Shown here piece by piece: positions 1-9,508 of a DNA stretch of 34,173 nt. Origin of the DNA: a virus. The notes below the pieces were generated by a model, which saw nothing but the letters and a program-made list of their open reading frames with translations, was not told the DNA's origin and ran no database searches. The DNA lies in the IMG/VR virus record IMGVR_UViG_3300030107_002285, positions 1 to 34,173 of that record. One strand, given 5' to 3'. Positions within the stretch are counted from its first letter, which is position 1; each line of letters opens with the position of its first letter. The position numbers and the translations under genes are program-made.

Positions 1-953
1 AATCCACCAAAATATAAAAAGGAATTTCCATCAACATCTCCACCTACCATTTGAACACCAGTACCGCCATTCCAGTAAACACAGATTATTCCAGTATCAT
101 TTGGAGAAACATACATGTGAGGAACGCCTTGTTGTGCAACTACACCATTATACCAACTTCCAACCGTAGCTACTCCAGCGTATCTTGATGCAGTAGAACC
201 ATTATAAGAAGTAAAAGGTAATCCTCCAAACGTGCAAGCATTAGTGGTTGTTCCACTTGCACTACTTATAGCTAAATAAATTTCAAAGGTAACTTTATTG
301 CCAATTTTTGTATAAAACCCAAATTGGTGGTTATAACTGGGTGTAAAACTTGACGATACTACTGTAGGGGTGAACGCACCTTCTTCGTAGTCGTCTAATA
401 GTTCTGAAGCCATAGTCGTTCCATCACTTGTAGCAGAAAAGTCTATGCCTTGACCAGCTGGGAATTTGATGTTTCCTGCCGATGTAATATTAAATGCTTT
501 CGCTGTAGTTCCAGAATTAACCCCAATCGTAAACTGTGTGGCATTATGTTCGTATTGTATATAGCCATCATAAGTAGCATTGCCACTTGTTGCATCGGCA
601 AAAGCAACAGCACCAACACTGTCATTACCAGAATAAACAGTTATCCCATTATGCCCAGTTCCAGTACCTACAATTAAATCATCATAACTTGCTTCAAAAC
701 CAGTTTGATTAGTTCCAACACAAACAGTATCTGTGCCACCATCTACTACAAGCATATTGGCATTGCCATTACTTTCAACTCTGAAATCCTTATCAGCACT
801 ATCTTCATTAATTGTTACATTGCCTTTTAAGGAAGTATCGCCAGTTGTTGTGATGGCTATATCACTAGCTAAGTCATCATTGGTGATTGTGCCGTCAGTT
901 ATCTCTGACGTTGAAACAATATTCTGTGTAACCTTTGTTCCTACATATCCCAT
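1..953 (-). CDS. tail fiber / adhesin, 3' end cut by the window edge
   Basis: An open minus-strand frame of 317 codons starts at ATG 953, with AGGAGA about 6 bases upstream, and runs off base 1 without a stop. The N-terminus (MGYVGTKVTQNIVSTSEITD, then 'DGTITNDDLASDIAITTTGDTSLKG') is the style of repetitive marine phage fibers: Thr/Ser/Gly/Asp-rich, beta-prone, with 'SADKDFRVESNGNANMLVVD'-type strands that recur in beta-helical fibers. Around residues 180-190 'SELLDDYEEGAFTPTV' is a linker commonly seen before a C-terminal receptor-binding head in such fibers. It follows the 112-aa tail protein in the late operon by 8 bases. The stop is probably only a few codons beyond the edge, because the last residues resemble a fiber C-terminus. 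The family role (receptor binding) is inferred from composition and position. Confidence 0.75.
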   Translation of the reverse strand, partial: MGYVGTKVTQNIVSTSEITDGTITNDDLASDIAITTTGDTSLKGNVTINEDSADKDFRVESNGNANMLVVDGGTDTVCVGTNQTGFEASYDDLIVGTGTGHNGITVYSGNDSVGAVAFADATSGNATYDGYIQYEHNATQFTIGVNSGTTAKAFNITSAGNIKFPAGQGIDFSATSDGTTMASELLDDYEEGAFTPTVVSSSFTPSYNHQFGFYTKIGNKVTFEIYLAISSASGTTTNACTFGGLPFTSYNGSTASRYAGVATVGSWYNGVVAQQGVPHMYVSPNDTGIICVYWNGGTGVQMVGGDVDGNSFLYFGG

Positions 954-961
954 GCTATCTC

Positions 962-1300
962 CTATGCACTAATTGTATCGACAACGCTGACCATCGCATC
1001 AACAGCATTTGCACTTGATGCAATTCCATACAGTACATCGCCACTAGCCAGAACAATCTTAGAACCAGAGTCAATTAGCTCTAATGAACTCCCGCTTGGA
1101 ATCGGTCCATTTTTAATCAAGTAATAATCAGTTGAACTTTTCCTAACATAGACATCTACATTCACAGTTGACGTTGATATGTTAGCTAACCGAATACTGA
1201 TAACTGCATCATAATTCCCTCCTGTCCACAATAATGAAGTGGTATCATTATGGGCTGTCGGCAAATCATCATTAAAATTATTTCTAAAATCTTGTGCCAT
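962..1300 (-). CDS. small tail-associated protein (112 aa), conserved in marine podoviruses
   Basis: A compact beta-rich protein sits between two fiber genes. The key stretch is 'IRLANISTSTVNVDVYVRKS' followed by 'YYLIKNGPIPSGSSLELID' and 'VLASGDVLYGIASSANAVD'. This pattern of a short beta-sandwich with 'IP.GSSLELI..G.K..L..GD' recurs in small proteins next to fibers in marine phages; I recognise the pattern but know no proven function. There are no cysteines, signal peptide or membrane segment. AGGAGA lies upstream of ATG 1300, and the fiber gene ends only 9 bases before it. A fiber-attachment or distal tail role is inferred from position. Confidence 0.7.
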   Translation of the reverse strand: MAQDFRNNFNDDLPTAHNDTTSLLWTGGNYDAVISIRLANISTSTVNVDVYVRKSSTDYYLIKNGPIPSGSSLELIDSGSKIVLASGDVLYGIASSANAVDAMVSVVDTISA

Positions 1301-1309
1301 CTGTTTCTC

Positions 1310-2851
1310 CTATAAACAAATACTCATTGCAATAGCAAACCCCTGGCTTGCCTTTGCATCTAATTGTGTTTGTATTGCTGATGTTAAACCATTTACATAT
1401 CCTATTTCTGTAGATGTTGTTGTTGCTACAGATACATCACCATTACCATCTGATACTAATGCTCTTGAAGCTGTAAGGTTTTCCATTTTACTAAAAGCAA
1501 CCGAAGCACCAGAAGCTATACTTGCATTAACAACAGCATCACTTGCTAATTGGTCAGCACCAACAGCATCATCTGCAATTTTAGCTTGTGTTACATTGTC
1601 ATCAACAATCGAAGCTGTAACAACAGCATCACTTGCCAACTCATCTGCACCTACAGCATCATCAGCCAACATGGAATTAACAATCGAGCCAGCACCAATA
1701 ACAAAATCTAAAGTATTATCCCCATCTTCATACGTTACTGAAATTCCAGTTTCAGTATTTGAACCAACCATTGCACCAACAGTATCAGCAATGTATTCAT
1801 TTAATGCAGTACCATCAACAGTAATAGCATCTGCTTCCAAAGTTCCGTCAATGTCAGCATCGCCACTAATATCTAAACTGGTTGCTTCAATTTCACCACT
1901 TGCTTTAAAGACAACACCATCACCAGCACTCACTCTAAATGTTATCTCATTATCTGTACCAAACTTTATCTGGTTATCGGCATCTCTACCTACAACTAAA
2001 CTCGCATTTGTTAATGATGTGACTGTAGTATGAGTAGTACCAAGAACAAAATCCAGAGTATTATCACTATCTTCATAAGTAACTGTTACTCCTGTTTCTG
2101 TGTTAGACCCCACCATCGCTCCGACAGTATCAGCGATATATTCATTAAGGGCTGTGCCATCAACAGTAATTGCATCAGCTTCTAATGTACCATCAATATC
2201 AGCGTTACCCGAAACATCCAATGAACCAGCATCAAGTTCACCCGTTAATGTAACATTACGAAAAGAACCGATATCTTTATTTGCATCAACAAGAACATAC
2301 TTGCTTTCAGTTACAGTACCAGCTGTTAATCCATCTAATGCAACTGTGTTCTCATTAGTAAGATACACATACATTTCTGGTACACCAGTAGAAGAATTAA
2401 ATCCTAATATTTTCCCAAGCCTTGCCGCTTTTAAAGGAAGTTCCATTGCCACTGTTGCGTCTTCTGCATCGAGTCTTAATGTTCTTGAGATGTCATCTTC
2501 AAGTTCTTGCTGAACTGCTGTGATAGTATCAAGTTCGGTGTTAAGAGAATCAACTTGAAAAGCACCACTGGCTGGGAAGTCTGTTGTTCTTTGGATTGCT
2601 ATGTCACGAATAATTGTAACAGTAACATCATCTACTGCTGACCCAAAAGTAACAGTACCACCATGATTTGAAGCTGTATCATTTCCTTCACCAGTAACAG
2701 TATAGTGTGTCGTCAAACTCTTTAGAGTAGAGTCTACATAAACTTTAATATCCGAATCTTGGAAAAAATTAAAGTCAAATGAAAACTCTGTCGTAGGGCT
2801 TGTGACAGTAAATTGTCTTCTTGGTGTTTCTGCATCTACATATATCGACAT
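1310..2851 (-). CDS. tail fiber with T7 gp17-like N-terminal attachment domain
   Basis: A 513-aa protein. Residues ~1-135 match the T7 gp17-type tail-attachment domain: a start like MSIYVDAETPRRQFTVTSPT, an 'FDFNFFQDSDIKVYVD' strand, 'TIIRDIAIQRTTDFPASGAF' and a helix 'LNTELDTITAVQQELEDDIS'. Two near-identical modules follow (the 'GTLEADAITVDGTALNEYI' core), and then short repeats of the form 'DDAVGADELASDAVV'. The C-terminus ends 'TSAIQTQLDAKASQGFAIAM', a common short fiber ending. The protein is probably trimeric and docks on the tail tube proteins encoded upstream. AAGGAT lies upstream of the ATG. It follows the 1246-aa ejection protein by 27 bases, the usual T7-like order. The receptor is unknown. 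Confidence 0.9.
   Translation of the reverse strand: MSIYVDAETPRRQFTVTSPTTEFSFDFNFFQDSDIKVYVDSTLKSLTTHYTVTGEGNDTASNHGGTVTFGSAVDDVTVTIIRDIAIQRTTDFPASGAFQVDSLNTELDTITAVQQELEDDISRTLRLDAEDATVAMELPLKAARLGKILGFNSSTGVPEMYVYLTNENTVALDGLTAGTVTESKYVLVDANKDIGSFRNVTLTGELDAGSLDVSGNADIDGTLEADAITVDGTALNEYIADTVGAMVGSNTETGVTVTYEDSDNTLDFVLGTTHTTVTSLTNASLVVGRDADNQIKFGTDNEITFRVSAGDGVVFKASGEIEATSLDISGDADIDGTLEADAITVDGTALNEYIADTVGAMVGSNTETGISVTYEDGDNTLDFVIGAGSIVNSMLADDAVGADELASDAVVTASIVDDNVTQAKIADDAVGADQLASDAVVNASIASGASVAFSKMENLTASRALVSDGNGDVSVATTTSTEIGYVNGLTSAIQTQLDAKASQGFAIAMSICL
1745..1862 (-). repeat. fiber module repeat, copy nearer the C-terminus
   Basis: This encodes the second copy of a roughly 39-residue module (D-A-D-I-D-G-T-L-E-A-D... 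to ...N-T-E-T-G). It aligns without gaps to 2090-2207. The protein is essentially identical, but about 22 codons differ at synonymous positions. Confidence 0.85.
2090..2207 (-). repeat. fiber module repeat, copy nearer the N-terminus
   Basis: Partner of the 1745-1862 repeat. Counting codon by codon I find about 22 synonymous changes and one clear replacement (Asn for Asp at the start of the module), so this is an old duplication held under protein-level constraint. Confidence 0.85.
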
Positions 2852-2878
2852 AATAGTATCCTTATATACATATTTTTG

Positions 2879-5800
2879 TTAATTTGACAACCTTCTTCTT
2901 AATTCTCTTATCTCATCTCTTATAAACATATTGTATTGTAAAGGATAAGGCATTTGTGCTAATCCTTGACCAATACCTTCTGTTGCCATAGTGTAACCAC
3001 TTCTTCCTACATCGCCTACTAATCCATAAGCCGCCCCAAATGGTTCCATGATTGTATCAAATGAATTAGGATTATACATTGGTCGTATAAAAAAGTCTCC
3101 TGTACCTCCCCCTGTTGCCCCATGATACATGTGAAGATTCATATACATTAAATCACTATACATACCAGTAACACCAGACATGTGAACTGCTCTTGCCATT
3201 CTATCTTGAAATGACATTCTCTCCCACACATCATCACTTATCCTTAATCTTGTAATCATATAGCCAAGACCAATCATTATAGATGCCCCAGCAAGTCTAT
3301 GAAACAGAGGTCTAGTAGGGTCAAAGCCAGCCTGTAATATTTTTTGATTTGCCGCTAGTCCATAATTCCAGAATATAAATGGCAAAGACATAAGCCCACT
3401 ATGTAACCTTACATAAGGTTCTTGCCAACCAGCTGGGGTAGAACCAGCAGAGATTCTACCATCTGGTCTTAAACCAAATTTTTTCATCCAAGGCTTATAA
3501 GGAACATGAACAACTCCATCAACTAATTGAAATTTATCTGAAGCTGTAGCTGTTAAACTGCCTAAATTCATATATGTTTGATTAGCGGCTAAGAATCCTT
3601 GCAATGCTTCCTCATCATCCCACTTGTCAATCTCTGCAAACCATCTTGTTTTATCATCACTTTGCGTCATATTCTTTTTTTGTTTAGCTATTTTCCGTGC
3701 TAAACTTTCACTTACACCATGTCTTGCTAAGTTTGCTTTTTCAAAAACTGTTAAAGAATCGTAATTAAATGATTTAACTATTATATCTTGTGTTGAAAAT
3801 ATATTAATCATCTCTTTAAAAAATGTTGTAAGAGGTCTTAAAAAATTTAATTCCATAGAATAATCAACTAATCTATCTCTGGTAGCACCAAAAGACCTTG
3901 AAACTGGATGAGTTAAATTTGCATCAACAACCTTTTGTTGGATACTTCCCCTTAGAGATTCTATAGAACCTTCACCAGACCCCCTTGAAACTTTTGTAAA
4001 TTTACCCCAAGATTTAGGGTCAACCATTGTTTCCATAGCTTTTTGAAATGGTTTAAATCCATACTGAAAAATAATATTCCCCGAATCTACAATAGCGGCT
4101 CTTCCAGAATCACTTAGGTAAGTTATAACTGCTGGCGCTCTTAACCAATTTGTTAATTCATTGTCCCATCTATCTGGGCTTTCCACAACTTGCCCAACAA
4201 CTCTTCTGTACATTACATCAAATTTTTGTTTTATTTTGGCTATATCTTTTAAATCAAATTGCATCATACTAAGTTCAATATCTTCCAAAACATCTTTTTC
4301 ACTCATACCAAATTTCTTTTTAAATTCAATTTTTGGTGCAATTCTCTGAACATAATTCTTCATTACAGAAGCTGGGTCTAAAACCATAAAGTCACTAACT
4401 CTCCATATTTGACCATCAGTAGCTTGCACACCAAAAAAATTCGGTGCTTCAAAACTTCTTGGATTTAAAGAAGAAACTCTTAAAGGGGCTAACATTTCAG
4501 CAAATGTTTCGGGGTTGTCTGTTGCTAGTAGTTCGTCAATAAACTTATCAGCCCTCTTATCTATATCGTTTGGATTATCAGAGAATTTTTTTGTAACAAT
4601 TTTTTTTGTTTTGTAATCATAAGTTATTTTAAAAGGTCTGTGTGTAAACCAAGTAACAACTATTTGTTTAAACATATCTCTATGTTTAAGAACCTTAATT
4701 TTATCAATAATCCTTGCAAAATAACTTTCCTCCCAAGGGGGTGTTATCGTTTTACTTTCATCATTTATTTGTTTTTCTAAAGTATCAGCCGTTTTTTTAT
4801 TCTTAGCCATCAATTCTTTAATATCTTTTATACCCTTTTGTATTTTTTTTGACCGAGGATATTTTTTTAATCTGCTTTCTGATTGTTTTAATAACCCCAT
4901 TAATCGAGGAATACTACCCCTTAGTGCGTCTACAGAATCATGAATAGAAAACATTTTGGCATTTTTGCCTTCTTTTTCATACTCTTTAAAAAAATTTTCT
5001 ATAACTTTAGATGCTTTCTTTTCTTCGGCTGTTATAGGTTTGCCATTAAAATGTTCATCGGGATTGAATTTTAAATAAGTTAAATCATTTAATTTACCTC
5101 CTTTAGTTAAAGACTCTATAGTTTCATCAGAAATATTTAATATATAATAAGTAACTGCCCTTTCCAAAAACTCACCAAATGTATTCCCATTTTTTTGAGT
5201 CCATAATTTATCTCTGTGCCTATAACCAAAATAACTTCTAGGTGCTTCAACAGTATTTTCAAGCCCTTTTATTTGTTGGTAATGCAAGTCTTCTAACATA
5301 CGAGTATAATTAGCATACTGACCCCAATGCTTTCCTAAACTTTGTAATACAGATGTTAAAGATTTACCTAAAAAATGGGCTTTTACTGTAACACCCCCAT
5401 CCATAAATCCTAAATGAAAATATTTTTTTACTCTGTCTGGAAGTTTTACACCAGCTTTTGATGCAAATTGTATAGCACTCCTATAAGGTGATGAAACAAT
5501 ATTACCTATATAATTAGGAAAAGCTAAATCCCATATATCTTCTGGCTCAAAAGTATCTTTTATCTTTTGCTGCTCTTCTTCAAATCTTTTAACTGCACTT
5601 TCATTAATGCGATTTTCATAACTTGCTGTTGACTCACCTGTTCTTTGTTTTATTTTTGAATGTTCTAGTTCATGCAAAAGAACAAAGTTATACCATTCTT
5701 GTGGAGATTCAAAAGCATTTTCTGGTAAAGGTTTAACACCTTTTACCTTAGGTTTTGTCCAAGGTTTTTCTTTAAACTGGTTTAATATGTCTTGTTTATC

Positions 5801-6619
5801 TATATGAATTGTGTTGGTATCTTTATTATACCTTGCATTAACATATCGACTATCTACATCTTCTTGTTGCCCTGTCTTAGCTTTAGTAGCTTGCTGAACT
5901 TTCCCTGTCTTAATATTAACTTTATACTGGTCGGCAAGATTAACTGCATTAAATTCTGTATTTCTTACAGTTTGACTAAACTTACGAATCATATCATCGT
6001 TTAACGAATGGGCTTTTTTTACAGACCTTTTATATCTGGCAACAGCCATAGGAGTTTTTACTATTCCTCCCAATGCACCACCAAAAACAGTCGATGAGCC
6101 TATATTCATCATAGTTTCCATTTGTGTATTTGTTGGGTCAAAAGGAGTTCTTAATCCTTCGGAAACTCCACCATATAATAACCCAGCTTTCGCTCCACTT
6201 TTTATTCCTTGCATTACAGTTTTACCAGCAAGACTATAAGGAATCATCCATGTTAATGGGTCAATCATTGCACCAGCTAACATTGAGTGCCAATGCAATT
6301 TGCCCATATTTTCTTTGACCTTTAACATCTCTGTTTGATTTTCACGCATCCATGTTAATTCATCCATAGACCTAGCGTTCATAAGATATGAAGGATTTTC
6401 ATAAGTAAAATCAATATGATTTTCTGGTTTAAAATTTACATCTTCTTCAAATTTCCCAATGGATTCTATTGTATTAAGTAAAGGCTTATACTGATATTTT
6501 AATACTGTACCTACTTCTTCCCACCAACCCATAGGCATTGGTGCATCAACTCTTACATCATAAGGAAAATAAGGTGTCTTTAAATAATTTTTTTTATAGA
6601 GATGCTCTAATGAGGTCAT
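2879..6619 (-). CDS. large internal virion / DNA ejection protein (gp16-like) with HExxH motif
   Basis: A 1246-aa protein in the position of T7 gp16, the last of three core proteins before the fiber. It is Lys-rich with several hydrophobic helical stretches (for example residues 112-150 'AGAMIDPLTWMIPYSLAG' and ~1130-1155 'SGLMSLPFIFWNYGLAA'), as expected for a protein that crosses the envelope. The N-terminus lacks the lytic transglycosylase domain of T7 gp16; a murein domain is instead on the preceding protein. Residues 316-320 read H-E-L-E-H, an HExxH zincin motif in 'FVLLHELEHSKIK', followed at 335-340 by E-N-R-I-N-E, a possible third ligand. The start ATG 6619 overlaps the upstream stop by 4 bases. 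The ejection role is inferred from synteny and size; peptidase activity is only motif-based. Confidence 0.85.
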   Translation of the reverse strand: MTSLEHLYKKNYLKTPYFPYDVRVDAPMPMGWWEEVGTVLKYQYKPLLNTIESIGKFEEDVNFKPENHIDFTYENPSYLMNARSMDELTWMRENQTEMLKVKENMGKLHWHSMLAGAMIDPLTWMIPYSLAGKTVMQGIKSGAKAGLLYGGVSEGLRTPFDPTNTQMETMMNIGSSTVFGGALGGIVKTPMAVARYKRSVKKAHSLNDDMIRKFSQTVRNTEFNAVNLADQYKVNIKTGKVQQATKAKTGQQEDVDSRYVNARYNKDTNTIHIDKQDILNQFKEKPWTKPKVKGVKPLPENAFESPQEWYNFVLLHELEHSKIKQRTGESTASYENRINESAVKRFEEEQQKIKDTFEPEDIWDLAFPNYIGNIVSSPYRSAIQFASKAGVKLPDRVKKYFHLGFMDGGVTVKAHFLGKSLTSVLQSLGKHWGQYANYTRMLEDLHYQQIKGLENTVEAPRSYFGYRHRDKLWTQKNGNTFGEFLERAVTYYILNISDETIESLTKGGKLNDLTYLKFNPDEHFNGKPITAEEKKASKVIENFFKEYEKEGKNAKMFSIHDSVDALRGSIPRLMGLLKQSESRLKKYPRSKKIQKGIKDIKELMAKNKKTADTLEKQINDESKTITPPWEESYFARIIDKIKVLKHRDMFKQIVVTWFTHRPFKITYDYKTKKIVTKKFSDNPNDIDKRADKFIDELLATDNPETFAEMLAPLRVSSLNPRSFEAPNFFGVQATDGQIWRVSDFMVLDPASVMKNYVQRIAPKIEFKKKFGMSEKDVLEDIELSMMQFDLKDIAKIKQKFDVMYRRVVGQVVESPDRWDNELTNWLRAPAVITYLSDSGRAAIVDSGNIIFQYGFKPFQKAMETMVDPKSWGKFTKVSRGSGEGSIESLRGSIQQKVVDANLTHPVSRSFGATRDRLVDYSMELNFLRPLTTFFKEMINIFSTQDIIVKSFNYDSLTVFEKANLARHGVSESLARKIAKQKKNMTQSDDKTRWFAEIDKWDDEEALQGFLAANQTYMNLGSLTATASDKFQLVDGVVHVPYKPWMKKFGLRPDGRISAGSTPAGWQEPYVRLHSGLMSLPFIFWNYGLAANQKILQAGFDPTRPLFHRLAGASIMIGLGYMITRLRISDDVWERMSFQDRMARAVHMSGVTGMYSDLMYMNLHMYHGATGGGTGDFFIRPMYNPNSFDTIMEPFGAAYGLVGDVGRSGYTMATEGIGQGLAQMPYPLQYNMFIRDEIRELRRRLSN

Positions 6620-9501
6620 AAAAGATTAATTCCTCTTTTAATATCCTCTTCCCAAAATTCATAATTTGAATATGCTGTTACACCTATTTCATGTTTAGTC
6701 ATTGACTGAAATATTTTAATCATCAAATCTTCATTTAATAAATCTATAGGGTGATTGTCTGGTAATCCCGAATAATCTGAAACATGCTTAATATAAGACT
6801 CGGTATCATTCTCAAAAGGAGGCGCCCATCTAGTTATTAAATCTCTAATCGTCATATTATAATTAAAATACTCACTATTATAAGTATTCATTATAGTATA
6901 GCCAGCCCTGTATGCCTGTACATTATCTTCAAAAGTTTCAAATCCCGAACCATCATCACCCATACTACCTAACCATTGATTCTTCTGCTCGTACCTTATA
7001 TTAAGAGGATTGTTTCTTTGTATTGATTTAATGCCACTACCAATAGAAGCCTTTGCTTCTTGACCAAAAAGCAATATGTGAAGTTTATCTGGCATTTCAA
7101 CAAATGAATCTATTACAGATTCGTACCAAGACTCTTCATCCATACCCAAAAATTCTTCAAACATTTCGTCTTCTGGCTTACTCCAGATTGGGTGTACCCC
7201 TCCTATTATTTGTTTCTTCTTTGATTTTAAATGTCTTTGAAATTCTCCATATAATTTTATACCTTCACCTATATATCCAGCTGGATTATTTTGATGATAA
7301 GTAATATTTTCTCTATCTAATTTATTTTTAAAATCCGAAACATCTATAATTAATTCTTGTGCAAATCCTCCAATATCTATTTCTAGGGGAATCATTGACC
7401 CAGAATCATCTACTGTATAAACTTTAAATCGAGGATAATTAGGGGTGCTATTTTCTGTGGCTTGGAAAAAAAAATTTTCACCATAAACAAACTTAGTATC
7501 ATCATCACCCAGCCTCATATTATTTGCCAATGTAATTGTTTCCGAAATAAATCTTTCTTCACCTAATTGATTTTCATAATTTTTAAAAACTAAATTTAAA
7601 GCATAAGGAGTTTTAACAGCGTTTTTATTTTTAAATTTTCGGGTAAAATATTCTGGTGATTCCCCAATCATACCACCAGCACCTACAGATACTAACCCAG
7701 CATCCTCATTCTTTTCTAAAATACTCATAGTTTTCGAATGAATGATTTTATTTGAGCCAATAATTCCTTTATCCCAATCTGTGTCTCCATAAACTGTAGT
7801 AGCTACATGTTTTATGGCATCCTCTATTGTTTTATATTTTCTTTCTTGAGGTAATTTTTTTGAATCATTGCTATATATACTCATAACTTCATCAGCGTAT
7901 TTAAAGGCTGTAGTTGAATCAAGACCACCAGCATGAAAAGGCCACCAAGAAAAATCTTGAGCCTGTAACAACTCTGCAATTTTATTTTTTACATTTTCTT
8001 TTGTTACAGAAGTATCTGATGGCATACCTAATTGTTCGTGCATATCTTTTAAATAAAGAGAAATTCCAGAACTATCTTTTTCATCAAGTGCATAATAAAG
8101 TCCTATTGCTTTATTAAAAGAATCTAAATCTTGATTGTATTGCATAGAATCATCAACTTGAGTCATAATATTAGAAAACTCTTCTGGGAATATATCTTGA
8201 TTAACTCTTGTCATTTCACCCGTTGCACTTTCTCTATATGTTACTGCTCTCCATATCTGCCAATACCCAAAACCTTTCCCGCCTGTAGGGTCTTGCACAC
8301 CACCCCTTGCCCATTGTTTTATTTGATTGTGTAAAGTAATCGGTAAAGCACTTCTATTATTAATAATTTCTAAAGTTAATGGGTCAGAGAAATTAAATTG
8401 TATGTCCATCTGCTGTGGTGAAATCATGTGAGTATGACCTGTCTGGGAATAAGGCAATACTTTTTGAGATGTAAAAGAATCATAAGTCATTAAATTCTTA
8501 TTTATTAAACTTGATTGAACATAATTCATATTAGTATTATTAGGACCAATGTTCCCCGTTTTTTCTACTACTGGGTCACTACTATTAGACATTAAAAAAG
8601 ATAGATGAGTTCGTATATTATCTATTGTATCCCCTTGTAATTCTATATTATCCCATGTCATTTTAATTTCATCTGGTAAATTTTCATATCTTTGACCAAC
8701 TAAATTTAATGATAACCCTTGTATTTGCGATTTACTCTTTCCTACTGCCCATTTATTAACAACCGATGTCATAACTGCTTGGTCTAAACGTCTTAATAAA
8801 TACTGCCCTGTATCAAATTTCATTCCTTTTGCTTCAACTGATTGCAAGATTTCATTTCTGTATTGCTGGTAGTTATCTATATTATCTTTAAAATTTTCTG
8901 TTAAAAGAGTATTACTAAAATCATCTATCTCTGATGTAAATGTCTGCTTTGATTGCAAATCAATGGCTCTTAATGCGTTAGAAAATTGATTAGCTGTAAC
9001 TTGCGTTAATCCAGCACCCATAATCTGTTCACCAATTTCTTTAACATATCCTTGAAATTCGGTGGGTGTTGCCTTTACATATTCAGCTAACTTAATTGTT
9101 GCTTGGTCTCTATAAGCCTTAGGGTTTGCGTGGTATTTCCCATCTTCATCGTACATTATCTGAGATAAAGCTGTTTTCATTTGAGATTTTATAGAATGTT
9201 CTGTTCTTATACGAACAGCATCATTGAATGATTTTGTCGCTATTCGACCAAATCCTTCTGGAGCATCAATCTTTTCAATAAAACCATTTTCGGGATTTAA
9301 CACAGTTAATTGTGTAGTATCACCAGCACTTTTGCCTGTTAGTTTAGCTTCCTCAACTCCTTGCTGGTATAACATCCCCATCCATTTTGTGCCTAAATCT
9401 GATATAGATTTATACAATTCAGCATCAGCAGAAACAGGCTCTTGCTTTACAACGCCTACAGGCTGAACCATTGCTTGATTTTTTAATACACGAATAGCCA
9501 T
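6616..9501 (-). CDS. internal virion / ejection protein (gp15-like) with C-terminal P5-like murein-hydrolase domain
   Basis: A 961-aa protein in the position of T7 gp15. Most of it is predicted helical with no motif I recognise. Residues ~824-961 look different: 'SIQRNNPLNIRYEQKNQWLG', then a Gly-rich turn, 'GFETFEDNVQAYRAG', 'MTIRDLITRWAPPFENDTES' and 'YIKHVSDYSGL'. This is the signature of the PRD1 P5/structural lysozyme-like domain (R-N-N-P-L-N-I, W-A-P-P..N-x-T..Y), used by phages to open peptidoglycan during entry. Placing it at the end of the gp15-like protein differs from T7, where the transglycosylase is on gp16. It starts 7 bases after the 156-aa core protein, and its stop overlaps the next gene (ATGA-type). 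Confidence 0.85.
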   Translation of the reverse strand: MAIRVLKNQAMVQPVGVVKQEPVSADAELYKSISDLGTKWMGMLYQQGVEEAKLTGKSAGDTTQLTVLNPENGFIEKIDAPEGFGRIATKSFNDAVRIRTEHSIKSQMKTALSQIMYDEDGKYHANPKAYRDQATIKLAEYVKATPTEFQGYVKEIGEQIMGAGLTQVTANQFSNALRAIDLQSKQTFTSEIDDFSNTLLTENFKDNIDNYQQYRNEILQSVEAKGMKFDTGQYLLRRLDQAVMTSVVNKWAVGKSKSQIQGLSLNLVGQRYENLPDEIKMTWDNIELQGDTIDNIRTHLSFLMSNSSDPVVEKTGNIGPNNTNMNYVQSSLINKNLMTYDSFTSQKVLPYSQTGHTHMISPQQMDIQFNFSDPLTLEIINNRSALPITLHNQIKQWARGGVQDPTGGKGFGYWQIWRAVTYRESATGEMTRVNQDIFPEEFSNIMTQVDDSMQYNQDLDSFNKAIGLYYALDEKDSSGISLYLKDMHEQLGMPSDTSVTKENVKNKIAELLQAQDFSWWPFHAGGLDSTTAFKYADEVMSIYSNDSKKLPQERKYKTIEDAIKHVATTVYGDTDWDKGIIGSNKIIHSKTMSILEKNEDAGLVSVGAGGMIGESPEYFTRKFKNKNAVKTPYALNLVFKNYENQLGEERFISETITLANNMRLGDDDTKFVYGENFFFQATENSTPNYPRFKVYTVDDSGSMIPLEIDIGGFAQELIIDVSDFKNKLDRENITYHQNNPAGYIGEGIKLYGEFQRHLKSKKKQIIGGVHPIWSKPEDEMFEEFLGMDEESWYESVIDSFVEMPDKLHILLFGQEAKASIGSGIKSIQRNNPLNIRYEQKNQWLGSMGDDGSGFETFEDNVQAYRAGYTIMNTYNSEYFNYNMTIRDLITRWAPPFENDTESYIKHVSDYSGLPDNHPIDLLNEDLMIKIFQSMTKHEIGVTAYSNYEFWEEDIKRGINLL

Positions 9502-9508
9502 ACTTTAC

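Noticed and set aside
1239-2033. 264-codon open frame on the plus strand
   Set aside because: It lies exactly antisense to the repetitive 513-aa fiber gene. Its Ser/Ala/Val-rich sequence is what the complement of Thr/Asp/Ala-rich fiber codons gives, and no ribosome site or operon context supports it.
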